Of a stretch of DNA of 21,592 bases, positions 15,119 to 21,592 are shown in pieces. Position numbers and translations under genes: made by a program. Origin of the DNA: Spirochaetota bacterium (GTDB taxonomy: Bacteria > Spirochaetota > Spirochaetia > DSM-27196 > PWMO01). Under the pieces are notes generated by a model. The model had not been told where the DNA came from and did no database searches. It was given only the letters and a program-made list of their open reading frames with translations. How positions within the stretch are numbered: position 1 is the first letter of the stretch; each line of letters opens with the position of its first letter. The stretch spans positions 1-21,592 of the forward strand of contig JAAAOR010000120.1 in the NCBI GenBank assembly GCA_009908735.1. The letters run 5' to 3'.

Positions 15119-17284
15119 TCACCGCCGTCCCCGGTCACCGCCACGTCCTCGATCGCCGCCACGTCCGCCCCGATCCTGTCGGAGGTTCGTGCCGGGCTCG
15201 TCCATACCCTCGTAAATGAGGCTCAGGTTTACGCGACCCATCTTATCGATCTCGATGAGCTTGACGTCTACCTCTTGGTTGAGCTCGAGCACGTCGCTGA
15301 CCGAGTTCACCCGTTCGGCGGCCATCTTCGAGATGTGACAGAGGCCTTCCTTTCCGGGCAGGAACTCGATGAAAGCGCCGAAATCCATGATGCGTTTGAC
15401 CACACCCTTGTAGACCTTGCCGACTTCCGGCTCCTCGAGGAGCTTCATGAAGGCATCCCGGGCACCTTCGCCGCTTTCCTTGTCCTTCGTATAGATCGTA
15501 ACAAGACCGCTGTCGTTGATGTCCGTCTGAACGCCGAACCTCTCGCTGATTCCCTTGATGTTCTTTCCGGAGGGTCCGATGAGGAGGCCGATTTTCTCGG
15601 TGTCGACCGAGAAGGATATGATGCGCGGCGCATATTCGGAGAGCTCGGTAGCGGGCTGGGCTATCGCTTCATTCATCTTATCGAGTATGAAAAGTCGGCC
15701 CTTGCGCGCCTGCTCAAGCGCCGTCTTGAGAACCTCGGGGTCGACATTGCTTACCTTAATATCCATTTGAAAAGCGGTAATGCCTTCCGAGCTCCCAGCG
15801 ACTTTGAAGTCCATGTCGCCGAGGTGGTCTTCCTCCCCGAGAATGTCGGAGAGGACGCGAACTTCCTCGCCCTCGTTGACCATACCCATGGCGATGCCGG
15901 CAACAGGCTTTTTAATGGGCACGCCGGCGTCCATAAGCGCAAGGCTGCTCGCGCACACGGTTGCCATGGAGGACGATCCGTTCGACTCGAGAATCTCAGA
16001 AACGAGTCGAATAGTGTACGGAAAGACTTCTTTGGTCGGAATAACCGCCTCGACCGCGCGGTGCGCGAGGTGGCCGTGACCGACTTCCCGTCTCCCGGTA
16101 CCGAGACGGCCGGTTTCACCGACGGAGTACGGCGGGAAATTGTAGTGAAGCAAGAATCCCGATCGACGATCGCCTTCGATATCGTCGAAGATCTGTTCAT
16201 CGTGGGCAGTGCCGAGGGTGGTGATGCCAAGTGCCTGGGTTTCGCCGCGGGTGAAAAGCGCGGAACCGTGAGTGCGTTCCAGCACGTCGACCTCGGCGGT
16301 GATGGGCCGAATGTCTTCGAGCCCTCGACCATCGGTACGGGTGTTGCTGTTGACAATCGATGAGCGGACGACCTCTTTCTCCAGACCCTCCATGAGCTTG
16401 TGAAACTGCTTCTCGTGGTCTTCATCGATATCTTCGGAGAAGTGCTCGAGCGTCTCCTCTACTACGGTGTCGATTGCCTTTACGCGATTGAACTTTCCCT
16501 TTACGAAGCACGCCTCTTCCATCTTGGGGCGGGCAAACGCGAGGATCTCCGACTCCTTCTCGAGCGGAGGCGCATCCTCCACGAGCGGCAGTTTCTTGAG
16601 CCCCACGGCCTCTCGCATCTTCAGTTGAGCCGTGCATAGCTCTTGAATCGGGCCACGGGCCTTCTCGATGGCGTCAATGAGCAGGCTCTCGGGTACGTGA
16701 TCGCCTCCGCCCTCCACCATCGTAATACCCTCCTGGGTACCGGCAACGATAATGTCGAGCTCGGCCTGCTCGATCTGCTCAAATGTCGGATTGACGATGA
16801 GCTCGCCATCCACCGAAGCCACGCGCACCGCCCCGGTGGGCCCCCCAAAGGGGATGTCGGAGATGGTAACGGCGGCCGAGGCGGCAACCATCGCGACTAC
16901 GTCGGGAGGATTCACCTGATCTGTAGAAATCGTCGTCGGCACCACCTGGATATCGCGTCTGAAGGCCTTTGAGAACAGCGGACGCATGGGCCGGTCGATA
17001 AGCCGCGAGACGAGAATCTCTTTGTCCTTAGGCCGACCTTCGCGCTTTATGAACCCCCCGGGGATCTTCCCGGCGGCGTAATACTTTTCGTTGTACTCTA
17101 CATGTAGGGGTACGAAATCCAGCCCCTCAGTCGGCTTATCAGCCGCGCATACGGTGGCAAGAACGGCGCTGCCGCCGTACTGAGCGAATACTGCGCCATT
17201 CGCCTGCTTGGCCATGCGTCCGGTCTCGAGGACAAGATCCTCCTGTCCAAGCTTGACCGTTACGCGTTCAATCTGTTGTTGCAT
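15119..17284 (-). CDS. pnp: Polyribonucleotide nucleotidyltransferase (PNPase)
   Basis: A 3'-5' phosphorolytic exoribonuclease that works as a trimer in mRNA decay and can add tails. At 721 residues it has the full architecture: two RNase PH cores joined by a helical domain, with HYNFPPYSVGETGR and GRREVGHGHLAHRA in the second core (~385-425), and ESNGSSSMATVC and GDMDFKVAGSSEG for phosphate and metal binding. A KH domain (GLLIGPSGKNIKGI, ~560-573) and an S1 domain (~620-692, GVVKRIMDFGAFIEF) follow. The last ~18 residues are an Arg-Gly-rich tail (DRGGRGGDRGRGGDRGRR), not part of the common fold. The ATG at 17284 has an AAGGAAG site. It follows rpsO by 42 bp, the classic rpsO-pnp pairing; no clear terminator or RNase III-type hairpin is visible in that gap. 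Confidence 0.97.
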   Translation of the reverse strand: MQQQIERVTVKLGQEDLVLETGRMAKQANGAVFAQYGGSAVLATVCAADKPTEGLDFVPLHVEYNEKYYAAGKIPGGFIKREGRPKDKEILVSRLIDRPMRPLFSKAFRRDIQVVPTTISTDQVNPPDVVAMVAASAAVTISDIPFGGPTGAVRVASVDGELIVNPTFEQIEQAELDIIVAGTQEGITMVEGGGDHVPESLLIDAIEKARGPIQELCTAQLKMREAVGLKKLPLVEDAPPLEKESEILAFARPKMEEACFVKGKFNRVKAIDTVVEETLEHFSEDIDEDHEKQFHKLMEGLEKEVVRSSIVNSNTRTDGRGLEDIRPITAEVDVLERTHGSALFTRGETQALGITTLGTAHDEQIFDDIEGDRRSGFLLHYNFPPYSVGETGRLGTGRREVGHGHLAHRAVEAVIPTKEVFPYTIRLVSEILESNGSSSMATVCASSLALMDAGVPIKKPVAGIAMGMVNEGEEVRVLSDILGEEDHLGDMDFKVAGSSEGITAFQMDIKVSNVDPEVLKTALEQARKGRLFILDKMNEAIAQPATELSEYAPRIISFSVDTEKIGLLIGPSGKNIKGISERFGVQTDINDSGLVTIYTKDKESGEGARDAFMKLLEEPEVGKVYKGVVKRIMDFGAFIEFLPGKEGLCHISKMAAERVNSVSDVLELNQEVDVKLIEIDKMGRVNLSLIYEGMDEPGTNLRQDRGGRGGDRGRGGDRGRR

Positions 17285-17326
17285 ATTTCTTCCTTCGTTT
17301 CAAAACCCAGCGACGGGACGGACCGG

Positions 17327-17596
17327 CTATTTTCGCAGTCCGAGCTTTTTCAACACTTCCCGGTATTTCTCGAGATCGGTCTTCTGAAGGTACCGAAGAA
17401 GCCGTCGACGCTGACCGACAAGCTTCAGCAGGCCGCGTCTCGAAGCGTGGTCCTTCGAATGAATCTTGAAATGCTCGGTCAGCTCTTGAATACGGCTGGT
17501 GAGAAGTGCTATCTGCACCTCGGTATCACCGGTGTTCTTCTCACTCCCGCCGTGAGTGCTGACGATCTCAGCCTTCTTTTCTTTCGTAAGCGACAT
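17327..17596 (-). CDS. rpsO: 30S ribosomal protein S15
   Basis: Primary-binding protein of the 30S central domain, contacting 16S rRNA and helping bridge to the 50S subunit. It is 89 residues from the ATG at 17596, exactly the usual bacterial length, with the family signature [20 protein letters not shown] (~23-42) and [25 protein letters not shown] (~46-70). The start is fixed by AAGGAG seven bases upstream; the frame is open to 17707, but that only shadows ribF. The start lies 29 nt inside the end of ribF, so rpsO translation may be coupled to it. S15 often represses its own mRNA. I could not identify such a fold here by eye. Confidence 0.97.
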   Translation of the reverse strand: MSLTKEKKAEIVSTHGGSEKNTGDTEVQIALLTSRIQELTEHFKIHSKDHASRRGLLKLVGQRRRLLRYLQKTDLEKYREVLKKLGLRK

Positions 17597-18428
17597 CTCT
17601 TTCTCCTTGTATTCCAATCCCTGTTCTCGCTGTGAACTCGATCTGCAATATGCCGGCAGCCGGGACGCGAATCCCGCTACCGTCCGCTTCGGTGAGCCGC
17701 AACCCACTCGGATCGATATGGGCTACGGCGTCGAGCGGCCCGTCGGTAGTGAACACTGTGCTGTGGAATGCTCCTGAGAAGGGAATAACTTGGCTGACGA
17801 GTGACCGCGGCACCCATACCGTATGGCCGCTTGTCTCGATCGTTACATCTCGCAGGTCCAGCACAAAGCTTCCACCCAACAGCGCACGAGCGGATTCAAA
17901 ATCACCGTCCGCAACCGCGTGGCGTATACGGGTACTACTTACTGGGCTGCCATTATGGTAAACCGCCCCCGCAATGTCAACCCTGACCTCTTTCTTCGAG
18001 AGGTAACGGCTGACATCGCGCGCGTCGGTATCCATGTTGAGGCCACAGTGGAAATCCGGTCCCACCGCGGCGTATGTTATCCTGAGTGCGCTCATCAGGT
18101 GCTCGAGAAACACCGTTCCCGGCATTGCACGAAACGCGTCGTCGAAATCTGCCAGCACCACGAGCTCGACTCCGTAAGCCTCGAGGCGCTCGAGCTTTTG
18201 CCGGATCGAAAGTACATCTCCGGCGTAGGTGTGCGCCCGTAGCACCGTCTGGGGATTCTCGCGAAACGTAAACACCGCCGGCGCCGCCGCACCACGGTTC
18301 TCTTCCAGGAGATCGAATAGCGCGCGATGCCCCGGATGAAAGCCGTCAAAGACTCCGAACGTTAGAGCGACCTCATCGGGCAATTTCAGCCCACCCTTTT
18401 CAATGCTTCGCCAGTCGGCTACTCTCAC
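17568..18428 (-). CDS. ribF: FAD synthetase-type RibF with no recognisable riboflavin kinase domain
   Basis: Bacterial RibF usually couples an N-terminal FMN adenylyltransferase to a C-terminal riboflavin kinase in ~310 residues. Here (286 residues) the adenylyltransferase is clear: the nucleotide-binding [10 protein letters not shown] (25-34), FTFRENP (53-59), VGPDFHCG (122-129) and SSTRIRHAV (164-172). After residue ~187 the sequence is beta-rich, but I find neither the kinase signature with Pro-Thr-Ala-Asn nor its glycine-rich start. The last ~100 residues seem to be a divergent or different domain, so FAD synthesis from FMN is well supported and FMN synthesis from riboflavin is not. The GTG start at 18428 overlaps the truB stop as GTGA and has a GGTGGAG site. 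The stop lies 29 nt inside rpsO. Confidence 0.88.
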   Translation of the reverse strand: MRVADWRSIEKGGLKLPDEVALTFGVFDGFHPGHRALFDLLEENRGAAAPAVFTFRENPQTVLRAHTYAGDVLSIRQKLERLEAYGVELVVLADFDDAFRAMPGTVFLEHLMSALRITYAAVGPDFHCGLNMDTDARDVSRYLSKKEVRVDIAGAVYHNGSPVSSTRIRHAVADGDFESARALLGGSFVLDLRDVTIETSGHTVWVPRSLVSQVIPFSGAFHSTVFTTDGPLDAVAHIDPSGLRLTEADGSGIRVPAAGILQIEFTARTGIGIQGERDVAYERKEG

Positions 18429-19303
18429 ACCTGCTCCACCGATACGAATACATATTTCATCCGATCGCCGGTCTTCTCGGTGACCGCCGCAAGTCTGCCC
18501 GCTTCCGAGAAAAGCAGCACCAACCCGTCCTCAAACTCCGCCGCACCGGCATCTGCCGGCGATACTGGAGTACCGTGCGCCACACGCCCGGCGAGACCAT
18601 CTGAAATCGTCACCCTCTGCAGGCTCTCGAGACGATCGGCAAACGCTGCAATCCCGGTAAGATCGCGCGTTGCTACAAAATCATCAGGCGAGACCGCCTC
18701 GTCAACAGTAAAGGGTCCAATCGTCGTGCGGCGCAGCTCAGTGACGTGGGCAACAGTGCCGAGCCGAGCGGCGATATCCCGGGCGAGGGACCGGACGTAG
18801 GTTCCTGAACCGCAGCGAATCTCGAGCACGCTTTCCGGCGGATCGTGCTCTAAGACTTCGATAGAGTAGACAACCACCCCACGTGCGTCGAGAGTGACCC
18901 GCTCGCCGTTTCTCACACGCTGATACGCGCGCCGTCCGTCCACATGCACCGCCGAGTACGCCGGCGGTATCTGCTCGATAATCCCAACAAACTCAGCTGC
19001 GACTTTTCTCAGTTGATCGACGTCCGGTACCGAGCCATGCGCGGTAACCGCTCCCTCGGGATCGAGTGTTTCCGTTTCTAGTCCGAAGTGGACCCGCGCC
19101 ACGTAACGCTTGTCGAGGTCGGAGAATGCGCGGATGATTCGGGTCAGTTTACCTGTGAGTACGATGAGCAGGCCCGTAGCGAACTTATCGAGGGTGCCGG
19201 CGTGCCCCACTTTGCCGGTTTTGAGGCTGCGCTTGACCGGTCCGAGCGCCTCGAAAGACGTCCGCCCGGCGGGCTTATCGAGAAGTACGAGACCTTCGGG
19301 CAT
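18425..19303 (-). CDS. truB: tRNA pseudouridine-55 synthase TruB
   Basis: Converts U55 in the T-arm of elongator tRNAs to pseudouridine and also acts as a tRNA chaperone. The 292-residue protein has the catalytic motif GHAGTLDKFATGLLIVL (33-49), with D39 as the nucleophile. It also has QIPPAYSAVHVDGRRAYQ (~110-127) and GSGTYVRSLARDIA, both standard for the family. The C-terminal ~70 residues are the usual PUA-like extension. The ATG at 19303 shares a base with the rbfA stop (TGATG), a termination-reinitiation arrangement, and the ribosome binding site is weak. It ends by overlapping ribF by four bases. The infB-rbfA-truB order is common in bacteria. Confidence 0.97.
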   Translation of the reverse strand: MPEGLVLLDKPAGRTSFEALGPVKRSLKTGKVGHAGTLDKFATGLLIVLTGKLTRIIRAFSDLDKRYVARVHFGLETETLDPEGAVTAHGSVPDVDQLRKVAAEFVGIIEQIPPAYSAVHVDGRRAYQRVRNGERVTLDARGVVVYSIEVLEHDPPESVLEIRCGSGTYVRSLARDIAARLGTVAHVTELRRTTIGPFTVDEAVSPDDFVATRDLTGIAAFADRLESLQRVTISDGLAGRVAHGTPVSPADAGAAEFEDGLVLLFSEAGRLAAVTEKTGDRMKYVFVSVEQV

Positions 19304-19650
19304 CAGGAGTCCAGCTTACGGATCGTCTCTGTAACCTTGAACCCCTCTTCGATGCTGTGGTCGGCGACAAACCGCAGCTTCGGGGTGGAGCGAAGCTCGA
19401 GGTGCTTGCCGATACGTGACTGTATGAACCCGGCGCCGTGATTCAGCCCCTCAACCGCCGCATCAAGCTCTTCCGTGGACACGTATCCGGACATCCGGAC
19501 CGTGGCATTGTGAAGATCCTTCGACAGCGAGACGCCCCGAACGAGAACCATGGAGGTGACGCGAGGGTCCTTTATTTCTTCACGCAGGATGAGCGCGCTC
19601 ACCTCCTGAAGGATGAGTTGCTCAACCCGCTCCACCCGAAACTTCGACAT
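19303..19650 (-). CDS. rbfA: Ribosome-binding factor A
   Basis: A small KH-fold protein needed for late maturation of the 30S subunit and 16S rRNA 5'-end processing, important in the cold. It has 115 residues from the ATG at 19650, a normal length. The N-terminus MSKFRVERVEQLILQEVS and the block IKDPRVTSMVLVRGVSLSKD (~25-44) match the family, followed by the Ala-containing strand and helix expected of the KH fold. The start is four bases after the infB stop, preceded by an AGGA; the frame is open for 18 more codons, but those lie inside infB. It shares the TGATG junction with truB. Confidence 0.96.
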   Translation of the reverse strand: MSKFRVERVEQLILQEVSALILREEIKDPRVTSMVLVRGVSLSKDLHNATVRMSGYVSTEELDAAVEGLNHGAGFIQSRIGKHLELRSTPKLRFVADHSIEEGFKVTETIRKLDS

Positions 19651-19654
19651 AATC

Positions 19655-21592
19655 CTAACTCGAGGAGGACTCGGGTTGCCCGGCCTCTTCGAGAGTCTTG
19701 GCAACTTCCTTGAACTCGAAGACCTCGAGCTGATCGCCGACCTTCACGTCATTGTAGTTCTCTACGCCGACGCCGCATTCGTAGCCGGACTCAACCTCAC
19801 GCGCGTCGTTCTTGAACCGTCTGAGCGAGGAAATCTTGCCCGTGTAGATCTGCACTCCGTCTCTGATGATGTGCACCTGAGCGTTTCGTCGCACGACTCC
19901 GGAGGTAACGTAGGCACCGGCAATCAGGCCGATTTTGGGAACCTTGAAAACCTCGCGGACTTCCACTGTACCAATGGTCTGCTCCTCGTAACTCGGAGCA
20001 AGCAGTCCCTCCATGGCGGATCGTATGTCGTCAACTGCGTCGTAGATGACGTTATACTTGCGAATCTCCACCTTCTCCTGGTCAGCCAGCTCCGCAGCTC
20101 GGGGCGTCGGACGCACGTGAAATCCCACAATGATGGCATTGGACGCGGAGGCGAGCATGACGTCACTCTCGTTGATGGCCCCTGCTGCCGCGTGGATGAC
20201 GGACAGTCGAATTGCCGGAGTGGAGAGTTTTTCGAGTGCCGTCTCGACAGCCTCGACCGAACCATGTACGTCGCCCTTAATGACGGTCTTGAGCTCTTGG
20301 ACTTCACCCTCCTGGATGCTGTCGTAGAGGTTGTCCAAGGTGATTTTGCGGACGTTCTTTGCATCCTCGACCTTGCGAAGCTCCTGCCGCTTATCGCCGA
20401 CCTGTCGAGCCATCTTCTCACTCCCGGTGACTTGGAAGGGGTCGCCGGCGTTCGGGACCCCGGTCAACCCAAGGATCTCAACAGGAGATGAGGGCTCGGC
20501 CTTATCAACCTTCTCTCCCCGGTCGTTAAACATGGCGCGCACACGCCCGGGATAGATTCCCGAGACGAAATTGTCGCCAACTTCGAGGGTTCCTCTCTGC
20601 ACGAGCACACTTGCCACCGTGCCGCGCCCCGGGTCGATTCTCGACTCGATGATGGTACCTTCGGCCTTCACATCGTAATCGGCGCGAAGCTCGAGTATTT
20701 CGGACTGCAGAAGTATGCTCTCCACCAGTGTATCGACACCCTCTCCCTTGAGAGCGGATACCTCCACGAACAGGGTGTTGCCACCCCACTCCTCCGGCAT
20801 GAGATCCAGGTCGGAGAGCTGCTGCTTCACGCGGTCCGGATTTGCACTTGTAAGATCCACCTTGTTCACCGCGACGATGATGGGAACACCCGCTTCCTTC
20901 GCGTGGTCGACCGCTTCACGAGTTTGCGGCATGACGCCATCGTCGGCCGCTACGACGAGGATAACGATGTCGGTAATCTGTGCCCCGCGCGCGCGCATCA
21001 GGGTAAACGCCTCGTGTCCCGGCGTATCCAAGAACGTCACCCGCCCGTTGGAAACCGCAACCTGATATGCGCCGATATGCTGGGTGATGCCGCCAAACTC
21101 GCCGCCGACCACGTCGGTCGTTCGGATGGCGTCCAGCAGCTTCGTCTTTCCGTGGTCGACATGCCCCATGATAGTGACTACCGGGGCCCGATGCTTCAGA
21201 CGCTCTTGGGAGTCTTCCTCACCCTCGATGACCGTTTCATCGTAGAGGGAAACGATATTTACCTTGCAGCCATACTCCGAGGCCAGCAACTCCGCGGTCT
21301 CCGCGTCGATTTGCTGGTTGATGGTAACCATCATCCCCATGCTCATCAGCTTACCGATGAGGTCGGATGCCTTGAGGTTCATCTTCCGAGCAAGCTCGGA
21401 GACGGTTACCACCTCCATGATGTCTATTTCCTTGGGAACCGGATTTACCTTGGGCGCTCGACGCTTCTGCTTGTACTGGAAGTCCCTCTCGGGCTGTCGC
21501 TCGCGCTTGTTATACTGCTGTTCCTTTTTCTTGGTCTTGTAGAACTTCTTGTGGCTGGGCTTCTTTTCCTCACCCTGCTTGGGCGGCGGAGC
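19655..21592 (-). CDS. infB: Translation initiation factor IF2 (5' end outside the window)
   Basis: GTPase that places initiator fMet-tRNA on the 30S subunit and promotes subunit joining. The visible part is 645 residues and the frame is still open at the right edge, so the N-terminus is missing. The first ~58 visible residues are a Lys/Gln/Arg/Pro-rich linker typical of the IF2 N-terminal region, continuing into [13 protein letters not shown] (the IF2-N domain). The ATG at 21418 is therefore internal, not the start. GTPase motifs are complete: G1 GHVDHGKT, switch [11 protein letters not shown]3 DTPGHE, G4 NKVD, and SAL for G5. The C-terminal beta barrels and fMet-tRNA binding domain follow (ending EYGVGVEN-type strands and [13 protein letters not shown]). 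It is the most upstream visible gene of the train. Confidence 0.97.
   Translation of the reverse strand, partial: APPPKQGEEKKPSHKKFYKTKKKEQQYNKRERQPERDFQYKQKRRAPKVNPVPKEIDIMEVVTVSELARKMNLKASDLIGKLMSMGMMVTINQQIDAETAELLASEYGCKVNIVSLYDETVIEGEEDSQERLKHRAPVVTIMGHVDHGKTKLLDAIRTTDVVGGEFGGITQHIGAYQVAVSNGRVTFLDTPGHEAFTLMRARGAQITDIVILVVAADDGVMPQTREAVDHAKEAGVPIIVAVNKVDLTSANPDRVKQQLSDLDLMPEEWGGNTLFVEVSALKGEGVDTLVESILLQSEILELRADYDVKAEGTIIESRIDPGRGTVASVLVQRGTLEVGDNFVSGIYPGRVRAMFNDRGEKVDKAEPSSPVEILGLTGVPNAGDPFQVTGSEKMARQVGDKRQELRKVEDAKNVRKITLDNLYDSIQEGEVQELKTVIKGDVHGSVEAVETALEKLSTPAIRLSVIHAAAGAINESDVMLASASNAIIVGFHVRPTPRAAELADQEKVEIRKYNVIYDAVDDIRSAMEGLLAPSYEEQTIGTVEVREVFKVPKIGLIAGAYVTSGVVRRNAQVHIIRDGVQIYTGKISSLRRFKNDAREVESGYECGVGVENYNDVKVGDQLEVFEFKEVAKTLEEAGQPESSSS

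Noticed and set aside
15275..16363. A 362-codon plus-strand open frame inside pnp
   Set aside because: It is antisense to the conserved second RNase PH core, KH and S1 regions of PNPase, and its composition is explained by the opposite frame.
17285..17326. Terminator or RNase III-type hairpin between rpsO and pnp
   Set aside because: The 42-bp gap shows no stable inverted repeat and no T-run after a stem; only the pnp ribosome binding site is evident.
17597..17660. A possible internal promoter before rpsO (TTGCAG or TTCACA as -35)
   Set aside because: No acceptable -10 box sits at a proper spacing; the nearest candidate, AATACA, would put the transcript start on top of the ribosome binding site.
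19613..20491. A 292-codon plus-strand open frame opposite infB
   Set aside because: It is antisense to the conserved C-terminal domains of IF2 and shows only the composition expected of a complementary frame.

Overview
The window reads as ordinary, gene-dense chromosome from a moderately GC-rich spirochaete. The strongest clue is the 914-codon GreA at 4809-7553. Its last ~158 residues are a complete Gre factor, and they sit behind a ~750-residue helical/TPR-like extension, an arrangement I associate with spirochaetes. Other signs fit a diderm host: exported TPR and HEAT-repeat proteins and two LptF/LptG-type permeases. I see no rRNA or tRNA gene, insertion sequence, CRISPR array, prophage gene or obvious recent insertion.

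Layout. (1) Bases 1-85 hold the last codons of a plus-strand gene, followed by a possible terminator that overlaps the end of dtd. (2) Bases 108-3684 are a minus-strand operon: exported TPR/coiled-coil protein, exported beta-rich protein of unknown family, membrane-anchored TPR protein, then dtd (D-aminoacyl-tRNA deacylase). A good sigma70-type promoter lies at 3742-3770. (3) Eleven bases away, a back-to-back promoter at 3782-3811 starts a plus-strand operon of a soluble TPR protein (3841-4794) and the long greA (4809-7553). (4) From the right edge down to 7578 runs one uninterrupted minus-strand train of 13 genes: infB (its 5' end is outside the window), rbfA, truB, ribF, rpsO, pnp, dut, two lptF/lptG-type genes, tgt, murJ, an exported HEAT-repeat protein and a small exported protein. 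The greA operon and this train converge at about 7554-7578.

How the genes work together. The right-hand train begins with the widespread translation/RNA block: initiation factor IF2, 30S maturation factor RbfA, tRNA pseudouridine synthase TruB, ribosomal protein S15 and PNPase, with RibF inside it. It passes through nucleotide hygiene (Dut) into envelope genes (Lpt-type permeases, the lipid II flippase MurJ and two exported proteins of unknown role), with the tRNA-modifying Tgt between them. Gaps are at most 42 bp and many junctions overlap (ATGA, GTGA, TGATG, or 14-59 nt), so translational coupling is likely throughout.

Most of the window is conserved housekeeping. The less understood parts are the GreA extension with an embedded UvrD/CarD-like beta-barrel candidate, a RibF without a recognisable riboflavin kinase domain, the exported TPR/beta-protein operon, and the two exported proteins downstream of murJ. 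I do not see convincing evidence for a wholly new defence or mobile system. No stretch longer than 300 bases lacks a gene.
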